Shown here piece after piece: positions 10,754 to 19,066 of a stretch of DNA of 64,000 nt (the stretch's first letter is position 1; every line of letters begins with the position of its first letter). Position numbers and translations under genes: made by a program. Source of the stretch: Oreohelix idahoensis (Eukaryota > Mollusca > Gastropoda > Stylommatophora > Oreohelicidae); NCBI GenBank assembly GCA_024509875.1, contig JAMPIV010016262.1:1-64000 (forward strand). The letters are read 5' to 3'. Below the pieces are notes generated by a model, which ran no database searches, was not told the origin of the DNA, and saw only the letters and a program-made list of their open reading frames with translations.

Positions 10754-11046
10754 TTAACTCTTTAAGTTCCAAAAGCCAATATATCGTACTTTCTTCCAGG
10801 CCCATTTGACCCAGTGAACGTTAAATCGGCTTTCTTATCTTTTGCTCCTTTTGTAGAGCTGTTTTCTAATTTTAACAACCCAAAACGTCATTTCTGACAG
10901 GAAGTACTTTCATTTTAAATACCTCGTATTTATGCATATGAACATTAAAAATTTTTTTCTCCAAACAACAACAATAAAAAAAGCACTGGGGTGGCCATTT
11001 TTGTTTGGGCCAAACCCAGCTTTTTGCTTGAGACTGAAAGAGTTAA
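10754..11046 (-). mobile_element. Short piggyBac-like MITE related to the 43.7-48.3 kb element
   Basis: The segment is bounded by TTAA at both ends (10754-10757 and 11043-11046), with inverted termini CTCTTTAAGTTCC and, on the other strand, CTCTTTCAGTCTC. Its two halves match the two ends of the larger TTAA element at 43697-48262. One side shares the GACAGGAAGTA and CAAAACGTCATTT text. The other shares the GGTTTGGCCCAA and AATGGCCACC text. It is an internally deleted, non-coding copy in inverted orientation. Confidence 0.8.
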
Positions 11047-11754
11047 ACATATTCCAATAAAGGACATCATTATTTGTTCTTTTACTCATTATTGGAGCCA
11101 CTGCTGCAGCCGCTCATCTTGTAGGAAGCCTGTACCAAAGAAATGATGGCTTGCTTTACAGGACAAGGTGGCCAGCCCCAATACAAAACCTCATGTTAGT
11201 CACCTCCTATAAAATGCCAGAGGGAGCTGTAGTTTCAGAGAAATTATATGTGTTCACAAATTGACTTGTGCATAATCCTTACTTCCTCACTATAAGCTTT
11301 ACCTAAAAGAGACATGAAGTGGACAAAATATGATAATGCTGAGAAACTGACATATGATAACCATCAATTGTAACTGGTATTACAATGTTCATAGAAAGTA
11401 TATAAATAAGCTAAACAATCATTCAGCATTACAAATACAGCCATTTATAAAATTATAACTTTGACCAGTTGGAAAAGTTCCTCATGCTACTCTACTGAAA
11501 CGGAGAACAGCAAGTGTTCAGTTTTCTTTTGGTTTTTGTTTTTTAATGGTAAATTTCAAACTTTTGAAAGTTGAGATGAGGGTACTATATTAATTTTTAG
11601 GACACAAAGATCATCATCATCCACCTCTGTGCATTTCTCTGAAAGCAATAAGGTGCAAAAAAAGATGTGCAAGAAACAACAGATTTGTTGAGGGGCTGAC
11701 CGAATTAACCTGATCTCATGTTACTAGAACAAGTTTTTCTACCTTTAAAATGAC
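11047..11754. other. Intron segment, nothing recognised
   Basis: This AT-rich sequence lies between the piggyBac-like MITE and a non-LTR fragment. I see no exon, RNA gene or repeat I can name. Confidence 0.4.
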
Positions 11755-12265
11755 ATGTTGTCAGTTCACTAACTAATACATAAATTGACAGCCGCATTGG
11801 CAAAGCTGCATCCACCTTTGCCTGCTTCATAACACCTGTTTGGGGAAACTTCAAACTCACAATGTATACACTGCTTAGACAATGCAGACTATGCTGGCTT
11901 GGCCATGTCTGCTGCATGGAAGACAGTCGCATCCCGAAAGATATCTTCTTCGGACAACTGGCAGATGGTGAAAGAACAGTTGGGCAACTGCAGCTGGGGT
12001 TCAAAGATGTAAGCAAGAGAGACATGAGGGTACTGGACATAAATCCAGTAACCTGGGAGGATGAAGCTGCTGATTGCACCAAGTTGAGATGCTTTCTGTG
12101 GCGCCACCTCAGATTGGGTGAAAAATAGCTCTCATAGCAAGCAGAAGATAGAAGAAAACGCGAAAAAAACACTAAGAAAACAAGCAGCTGAGGTCTGTCA
12201 CCCCAAGGGCACATTCCCATAGTCAGTTATGACTAAAGGGACTATTATTGTTACTATTACTAATA
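11755..12265 (+). pseudogene. Non-LTR retrotransposon 3' fragment with an internal deletion (copy 1)
   Basis: Plus-strand translation gives an RIGKAASTFA-like segment, then WGNFKLT, joined directly to MYTLLRQCRLCWLGHV and on to FKDVSKRDMRVLDI. The last part is the conserved C-terminal tail of many animal non-LTR reverse transcriptases (R-x-x-W-L-G-H-V). Compared with the copy at 13331-14259, about 65 residues are missing between the two blocks. The 3' UTR ends in the same CATAGTCAGTTATGACT sequence and a decayed ATT-type tail near 12240-12265. It is not functional. Confidence 0.75.
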
Positions 12266-12306
12266 CAAGTCACTGAACAAAGTGATGCTTGAATCCTTGT
12301 ACAAAC

Positions 12307-12431
12307 CTGAGAAACCTGCAGATTACTGCTGTAGCAAGTCTGTGTTTGGCCATAACAGAAACATCTAATACACTGTTCTGGTCTGGCTGCATCAGCATTA
12401 AATCTGGGAACTTGGCACACTCCAACAGTTC
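12307..12431 (-). CDS. HSPG2: Perlecan exon: laminin-EGF-like segment before laminin IV
   Basis: This 125-base exon starts with two bases that complete a split codon (phase 1 acceptor after ...aatcag) and ends in phase 0. It reads TVGVCQVPRFN, then EQCIRCFCYGQTQTCYSSN. The C-x2-C-x-C-x-G-x-T-x-x-C pattern matches the partial laminin-type EGF module that precedes laminin IV in perlecan. The donor is either at 12307 (CAG/gtttgt) or 9 bases earlier at 12316 (CAG/gtttct). Both keep frame with the exon at 10530-10703, and I prefer the former. The frame is intact, and the phase matches the Ig exon at 25745-26032. Confidence 0.82.
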
Positions 12432-13019
12432 CTGATTATCAAAAAATGGTACAGCAAATACATTAAACCTCTGAAAACTATGCCTGTTGTTATATCTTCA
12501 AGACAGTCTATTTAAAATATTTTTAAAAGTTCAGGTTTTGTGAGTGCACATAATTAACAATGATAAATGATTTCACTTAATTAAACAAAAACATTAGAAC
12601 AGGCCAGAAGAAAATGAACTGATGATAAATAAGATGAGATTAAGTCTATACTTGTCACTGCATGTATTATGTTGTTATAAATATATATCCTCCAAAAGCA
12701 TCAGATGTGCCATTTCAAAGAATCTCCAAAATAAACAGAAAATTGGCACCCCATACTACCTGCAACGGAGACCACTTAATGGTCACCAATAATTATGGGG
12801 TACAATTAGACCAACTTGAGAACACTACAGATTGCTAGTAACACAGGTCACTGAGGAATTCATCTCACAAGGTGTAAAAAAGGACTTCAGGATGACAAAA
12901 TAAAAAGATGGTGTGTGATATCTAGCTCTTGAACAAACATACAACCATTAAGCTGCTAATTCATTCACTCATTACTTTTAAGCTCCGTGTGGAACACAAG
13001 TCTTCAACAACACATACAC
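12432..13019. other. Intron segment, nothing recognised
   Basis: This is AT-rich intron. I find no gene or named repeat. Confidence 0.4.
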
Positions 13020-13240
13020 ACTAAGCCTTCCTATCCTGTGCTATTTGTTCCAGATCTTTCTATGTCTTCTTTACCCCCTTCATGTCTATGTTACATTCCC
13101 TTCTCCACATGTTTATTGGTCTCCCTTTATTTCTCTCATCCTGGGAATTCCAGAACAAGGACTGGCTTGTCATGCATCAACTGATTTTCTCAGTATGTGC
13201 TGTATCTAATGCCTGCATCTTCTCACATCTTATTCCATTT
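13020..13240 (-). pseudogene. Non-LTR reverse transcriptase C-terminal relic
   Basis: On the minus strand there is a stretch reading SLFWNSQDERNKGRPINMW, then RREC and a DLEQIAQDRK-like end. It corresponds to the conserved W-N-x-x-G-K-R-x-x-G-R-P-x-x-x-W-R-R tail found at the C-terminus of many non-LTR RTs. It is a short, decayed 3' fragment. Related relics of this tail type lie at 15235-15465, 32230-32570, 52600-53100 and 53690-54010. Confidence 0.6.
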
Positions 13241-13330
13241 GATTTTTGTCTATTTTTGTTCCATCAGTTCCAAACTGGTGATCTCATCATGCCATTTCAA
13301 TCAGCCTATTCTGTGCAAGCACCCATTTAT

Positions 13331-14259
13331 AAGAATCATAATAATAATAATAATAATAGCCCCTTCAGTCATAACTGACTATGGGAATGCGCCCCTGAGG
13401 TGACAGCCCTCAGCTGCTTATTTTCCTGGTGTTCCTTTCGATGTCTTCTCCTCTCTTCTGGTTGTTGTGTGAGCTTCTTTTCGGCCAAACTGAGGTGGCA
13501 CTGCAAATAGCATTGCTACTTGGTGCGATCGGCAGCTTCATCCTCTCAGGTTGCTGGATTTATGTCCAGTGCCCTCATGTCTCTCTTGCACACATCTTTG
13601 AATCTCACCTGCGGTCGCCCAACTGTTCTTTTGCCATCTGCCAGTTGTCCGTAGAAGATATGTATCAGGATGCGACCATCTTCCATGAGGCGGACATGGC
13701 CAAGCCAGCATAGTCTGCGCTGTCTAAGCAGTGTATACATGCTTTGAAGGCCAGCACGTGACAACACCTCGACGTTTGCCACTTTATCTTTACAAGAAAT
13801 GCCGAGGATGTGGCTTAGACACCATAGATGGAAGGTATTGAGCCTTCTTTCTTGCTTAGCATAGATTGTCAATGTCTCGCTACCATACAGAATTGTGCTG
13901 GTGATGCAGGCGTTATATACCGCAGCTTTGGTCTTCATTGTGAGTTTGGAGTTTCCCCAAATATGCGATGTAAGGCGGGCAAAGGTAGCTGTCAATTTCT
14001 GTGTCCAGAGAGAGTTTGTCATTGATAGTAGACCCCAGGTATGTGAATTGGTGCACCACTGCCAATTCATAGTTATCGATAGTGATAACTGGTGCAGCAC
14101 CCACATCCTGACTCAGCACATTTGCTTTCTTTAGACTTATTGTGAGGCCAAAGTCCTTGCATGCTTGGGTGAAGTGATTCATCAAGTTCTGAAGCTCCTG
14201 TTGGCTTTGAGTGTTGAATGCAGTGTCATCAGCGAATAACAAGTCTCTTCTGATTAAAC
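13331..14259 (-). mobile_element. 5'-truncated non-LTR retrotransposon (copy 2) with target duplication
   Basis: A 13-bp direct repeat, AGCACCCATTTAT, flanks the insertion (13318-13330 and 14260-14272). The minus strand carries the end of a reverse transcriptase: LFADDTAFN with the F-A-D-D active-site motif near 14235, then YLGSTINDKLSLD, YNACITSTILYGSETL and RRLCWLGHV. The RT fragment is broken by at least one frame change near 13990. The 3' end is an ATT microsatellite tail (13339-13358), as in several LINE clades. It is dead on arrival: no endonuclease and no N-terminal RT. Confidence 0.88.
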
Positions 14260-15234
14260 AGCACCCATTTATGAAAACCTATATCTTATTGGATGCCACT
14301 AATCATATGCTCATTTTTCAAACAGAATTTATTCCTTCATGAACATCATACTGCCAAATTTATGACTTCCTGTTCATTTTCATCCACATTTTTTTTCCAA
14401 ATTGTCAAAAACAACAGTGTAGCATCTAGAACACTGTTAATGTTTGATCTGAGTAAATGTATTAAAATGAACTTCTTCTGACCAAAGACCATGCGAATGG
14501 TGACATCCAAAAACTTATACAACCAAAAAACAAACCAACTACTACTGCTAAGTAATATCTATTCATTACAAAATTAAAACTGAGATGAATTATGAGACTC
14601 TAACTTACTGCAAAGTTGAAAATTATGATTTTAGTGTTATTATGCATGTATATCAGCTTGACTACGTCCTCTTCATACGTACACATAATGTTCACGATAA
14701 ACACAATAACACTTGATCATCTTGCTGCCATTAAACTTTATTTCCTAATGATCGGATATGTGTAGTTTCATATTTTAATATATTATATTCGATTACATGT
14801 CCACCCATAGGCCTTGTGCACTTGGGTCCCCCTCTACACCTCGTTTCACGGGGTAGAAGAGGTTTCGATTATGAGATGAGATATTACAGATAAGGAAACT
14901 CCTATTTATTACAAAGTCCTATTTATTACAAAGTTGAAAATGAGATCATATGAAAACTCTTACGTATTACAAAGTCTGATAAGATGTGGCAACTACTATC
15001 TCTTATGAAGTTAATAAGTAGATTAAATGTGGCAGCTCCTACTGAAAAGCTGAAAGTTAGATGAACCATGCAACTTCAGTTTATAAAACTGAAAGTCAGA
15101 TGAGGTGCAACAATTATTATCTATTAAAAAATTGAAAATGAGCTGAAGTGACAACTTTTATCTATTACAAAGTCAGATGAGATGTAACAACTACAATATA
15201 TTACAAGGTAAAAAATTATATAAGATATAACAAC

Positions 15235-15465
15235 ACTGAGAAAACTTGTTGATAGCATTACCAGGCAGCCTTTGTTATGGAATCCCCAGGGTAAAACAGG
15301 TAGAGGGAGACCAAGGAATACATGGTGAAGAGAACTGGAGACAGACATTAAGGGGATGAAGGAGATAAGGAAAGACCTTGAGCTGATGGGACGGGACAGG
15401 AAGACTTGGCAGACGTTTATTGCAGACCTATGCTCCTTGGTGATGATGACAAGAGCTGAAACTTA
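15235..15465 (+). pseudogene. Non-LTR reverse transcriptase C-terminal relic
   Basis: Plus-strand translation gives an [22 protein letters not shown] stretch followed by RELETDIKGMKEIRKDLEL, then MGRDRKTWQTFIADLCSL. This is the characteristic C-terminal tail of a non-LTR RT. One in-frame stop follows the first block. It interrupts the tandem repeat array at 14560-15900. Confidence 0.7.
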
Positions 15466-15560
15466 GACTAGACATGGAAAATATTATTTCTGGAACTGAC
15501 AGTTGAATGGATTGTGACAATTACTATCTGTTACAAAACTGACAATGAGATGAGATGTAC

Positions 15561-15783
15561 AAGGTCAAGGTAGTCCCATAGCAGATACTGCCGTAGGGGA
15601 GTGAAGTGTTAGAGACTTCATTAAACTAGGTCTAACTTCGAGAGGTGGGGTGATCAGTTCCCTTCCTCACTGCCCTTTCCTCCCATAACTCGAGTGCAAA
15701 GTCAGGTACCCATTTACAGCTTGGTAGATTGAAGCGTGTCGATACCATGAATCGAACCCGGCACATTTGCCGCGAGAGACCAT
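15561..15783 (-). mobile_element. tRNA-derived SINE with 11-bp target duplication
   Basis: The insertion is flanked by ATGAGATGTAC (15550-15560 and 15784-15794). On the minus strand it contains a perfect RNA polymerase III B-box, GGGTTCGATTC, at 15749-15759. Downstream is a GGGTACCTGACT motif seen in many invertebrate SINEs. An A-box is not evident, so the 5' end is probably truncated. A diverged second copy is at 58375-58612. Confidence 0.8.
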
Positions 15784-15924
15784 ATGAGATGTACCAATTC
15801 CTATTACGGCAACTCTCATACATTACTAAACTGAAACTGTGTCAAGATATGACACTGCTTATAATAAAAAGTCATAATCCAGACGAGACGTGACAGCTGT
15901 TCATCATCACGTGACGTATTTTTT

Positions 15925-16110
15925 CTAGAACATTGTCTCCATTACAGCTGCTCTGAACGCATTACGATTCTGGGCAAGTAGACCTGCATCAACCAAAGAG
16001 AAGTTCAGACTCTCTGTGATGTAATGGGTCCACCATCGTCTAGGTCGACCCCTTCCCTTTTTTCCAGGGACCATGCCTTCCATCACTAATTTTTCCAGAC
16101 TATTATGTCT
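15925..16110 (-). pseudogene. Non-LTR RT C-terminal fragment, left part of an interrupted relic
   Basis: The minus strand reads HNSLEKLVMEGMVPGKKGRG, then RPRRWW and ALLAQNR-like text, ending before 15925. This is the conserved tail of a non-LTR RT. The upstream part of the same relic continues on the far side of the LTR element, at 25448-25610 (RKLKFFDHIKR then the same LEKLVMEG text). The Ty3-like element at 16114-25447 therefore inserted into an existing LINE relic. Confidence 0.78.
16045..16110. repeat. Left copy of a 66-bp direct duplication flanking the Ty3-like element
   Basis: The 66 bases from TCGACCCCTTCCC to ACTATTATGTCT recur without visible change at 25448-25513, just outside the right LTR. 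On the left, three extra bases (TAG) separate the duplication from the LTR start at 16114. A normal Ty3 integration leaves 4-6 bp. Confidence 0.85.
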
Positions 16111-16113
16111 TAG

Positions 16114-17196
16114 TGTTACGTACATTTATTACCTAAGGGGGTAGTCTTCGGTCCTGCCAAATGTACGCACCAGTTTTATGTAGTTATATTGTTTGTGCGT
16201 TCGATTGATTCACGCACTGACGTGCACAATGCTGTGTGAGTTGCTTTGGACGCACGTGTAACCTAGTTGAGTATATTGTGACGTCATGATAGGGGCAGCT
16301 CGGACGACATTTTATGTCCGCAGTGTTATTATTTGATTCCTGGCAGATTTGAAGAAGCCAGCAGTTGTATTCGTATCTATTGGTCTTCATGGCGAAGCCA
16401 ATAGTGGATGTCTGAAGTAAGTGTCGCCCCATTTCGTATGGCAAGTTTAATTATGTAAATTAAAGTATCAGGCCGCTCCTATTAATGGTCTAGCGGGAAT
16501 TCATCGGAGATGACATTCCTAGAATTGGACACACGGAGTCGATAGCCTTTGGAATCTTTTGTAGAGGGAGAATCCATATGTGGAATCAAGTTAATGAATA
16601 TAGATATATGCTTCACATGTTTAATATGCCGTTTTACCTATGCCAAAGTCGTGGTATGGATACCGAGAGGTTAGCCAAGATGAAACACTAACTTGGTTGT
16701 ATTGTTATATCTGCCTTTTGTTTGGATTGGATATGCTATCCAAGAATTTTACAACAAAGTCTGGGATGCTTACAAGTATGATATAAATTATTGCTCCGTG
16801 AGAATGAATCCGTTTGCCTTAATAAACGTCCTTGGGAGAAGGTCAATGGACGTTAATTACCAGGTCTGTTATATGAAATGGAAGTGATCCTTAGTCACTG
16901 GAATAAGAGAACTTAACTGTTAGAGAATCTACAACAACTTTTAACAGTGATATTAACATTTTAACGTATGATCTTCACATCTGTAACTATGATTGTCTTG
17001 TTCCACTTCGTTGGTGTCACGTCAATAAAATACATGTACAGTAAACACCGACTTGTGTGCTGCCAATACTTACCCAGTTCACCCAATGCAACGATACCTG
17101 TTGGAATGTTCGTTTGAAGAAGTTTATTGACATTTTGTTCGTATTCAACCATTCGCGTGATAAAATCAATACCATTACCATAAACGGACTCCAACA
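16114..17196 (+). repeat. 5' LTR of the Ty3-like element
   Basis: This 1,083-bp repeat has TG...CA ends. AATAAA polyadenylation-type signals occur near 16821 and 17026. It is the same length as the copy at 24365-25447 and is identical wherever I compared them, including two shared open stretches. Confidence 0.92.
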
Positions 17197-18253
17197 GAAA
17201 ATGGTGTGGTTTGAAAATAATTATTTCAAAGGAACGAACGCAAGCCAAGGAATCGTTTGAAGATGGGATTTGTTCTTTCAAGGTGAAATCATCTTAAATT
17301 TGGAACATTGTAAAAATGAATCAGAATCAACTAACCGTTACCTCAAGGTCATCAATCAACCTCCAGGTCCAGTTGTACGGTGACTAACTGCACTTGGGAT
17401 CACCTATTCCTCATTACGTGTGAGCTTGTGTTGAAAAAGCAGAACAAAGTATTTTATTCCTCCAGTACATACACGGGGACGAGGCACATTGGTTGTTCTT
17501 TCCGGCACGCGAGATGAGTATAGCGTGTTGTCGTTATACACTTTATTACATTTAGCTGTGCCTTTAATGTTCATATCTATATTTTCTATATTATTTGTTA
17601 TGTGTTGTGTATTCTTTGCGGGAGGTTGGGAGATAGATCTGACGAACGAGATCCATCTCGAAGTCAATTCGGGCTCTTCGTCAGACGTTCTGTAGGACAT
17701 TATTTTGCAGACTTCCCGCAGTGGAATGTTCCTACGCGTGAGCGTAGAAGGATTCTAGGTCCACTGTGTTTGGTGGTCTGTAACACCTATCTGTTCTAGC
17801 TGTTTCGTCAAGTTTTACTTGTTGTTCTCATAGTTCTTTTTAATCGTACCTTATTTTCATGATGTATTTTGTTTGTGATTATTGTCCATCTCACCTTTCC
17901 TGTCGTTTAGTTTTTTACAAAACCATTGTTTTTACACTGTGTTGTCTATTGTCTTGTTAACTATCTGATCGTAGTTATCGTCGTATATTTTTACGATATT
18001 CTATTTTAGTTATACATTTTATTTTTTTTTTGATTTCTACGATTGTGTTCACCCGTCCATTTTATCATGTCTTGTCGGTTATGTTTCTATTGTCTTTCTC
18101 GTTGTTCATTTCATGACATTTGATTACATAAATTTATTGATTAATAACATATTTAATAATTATATGATAACATTATACCGTTCTAAGGACAGGAACGAGG
18201 ACCACTAGTTGTAGTAACACTTTTAAGTAGTATTATTACATAATAATATTGAA
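17197..18253 (+). other. Leader of the Ty3-like element, candidate primer-binding site
   Basis: About 1.06 kb of non-coding leader precedes Gag. Five bases after the LTR, at 17202, the sequence TGGTGTGGTTTG begins with TGG and could be the tRNA primer-binding site. The match to a specific tRNA is unproven. The leader is T-rich and has no coding frame I can support. Confidence 0.45.
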
Positions 18254-19066
18254 ATGGCTACCTTAGACTATTTCATTAAGCAAGCAAAAGCTCTTCAGAT
18301 GGCTCCTGATGAAGCTAAAGCATTTGCACTGTCAGAATATAAGAAAGCTCAAGAAATAGAAGCTGATCAGAGAAGATTGGAAACTTTACGTTTGGAAAAT
18401 TTGAAATTTGAGGCAGATCAAAAACGAATTGAGGCGGAGGAGAATGAGAAAAAAATGAGATTAACCGCCGAACTGGAAGAGAAACGTGCTGAGGAAGATA
18501 AAAAGAGGAGAAGATTTGAGGCGGAGGAAGAGGAGAAAAAAATGAGATTGGCCGCTGAATTAGAAGAGAAACGATTTCAGCGAGAAGCAGAACAGAAGCA
18601 AAAGGAGTCTGAAGAAAGACTTAGAAAAGAAATGGAAGAAAAAAGAATAATAGCTGAAAAAGAAATGGAACAGAAACAAAAAGAAATAGAAGAAAGGAGA
18701 TTAATAGCTGAACAAAACACAAAACGACTTCAGCTTGAGATGGAAGAGAATGAAAGAAAACGACAGCATGAACTGAAATTAGCAGAGTCAGAATATGAGA
18801 GAATTAGGTTAACTCAGGAATCTAATTCTCAGAGAACTTTTGAAAGCCACACTTCATCCAGACAGGATCATTTTAAGGAGATTCACCTTAAATTGCCAAA
18901 ATTTAATCCCCCGTCTGATGACGTAATATTCTTCCTGGATAGGTTTGAGGCCACTTGTGGGTCTTATAACGTGGATAAAGCGCTATACTGTACATATTTA
19001 TCCAGATTACTTACAGGAGATGCATTAGCAGTTTATCATACCACCAGCATTGGTGAGAAAAAATGA
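18254..19066 (+). CDS. gag: Gag N-terminal region of the Ty3-like element (coiled coil and start of capsid)
   Basis: This 270-residue frame begins ATG after a short AT-rich leader. Residues 1-40 form a helical segment with an ALQMAPDEAKAFAL motif. Residues 35-200 are an almost uninterrupted charged coiled coil rich in E, K, R and Q. From about 215 a capsid-like segment begins (LKLPKFNPPSDDVIFFLDRF). It stops at 19066 in the middle of the capsid fold, after GEKK. The fold continues in the +1 frame from 19056 on (DYNALRAALLQKF). The break coincides with a run of six A, so a one-base insertion, a sequencing error or a programmed shift are all possible. A shift inside the capsid domain would be unusual. 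Confidence 0.85.
   Translation: MATLDYFIKQAKALQMAPDEAKAFALSEYKKAQEIEADQRRLETLRLENLKFEADQKRIEAEENEKKMRLTAELEEKRAEEDKKRRRFEAEEEEKKMRLAAELEEKRFQREAEQKQKESEERLRKEMEEKRIIAEKEMEQKQKEIEERRLIAEQNTKRLQLEMEENERKRQHELKLAESEYERIRLTQESNSQRTFESHTSSRQDHFKEIHLKLPKFNPPSDDVIFFLDRFEATCGSYNVDKALYCTYLSRLLTGDALAVYHTTSIGEKK

Larger units (their letters stand above)
14560..15900. repeat. Degenerate ~55-60 bp tandem repeat array
   Basis: A motif of the form ATTACAAAGTT-GAAAATGAGATGAGAT-GTGACAACTACTATCT recurs imperfectly from about 14565 to 15240. It reappears near 15500-15555 and 15795-15890, after interruptions by a non-LTR fragment and a SINE. Spacing is roughly 55-60 bases with many substitutions and indels. It looks like an old minisatellite that later served as a landing site for other repeats. 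Confidence 0.55.

Noticed and set aside
16693..16887. 64-residue frame in both LTRs of the Ty3-like element
   Set aside because: It is identical only because the LTRs are. It is in the untranslated LTR and has no recognisable domain.
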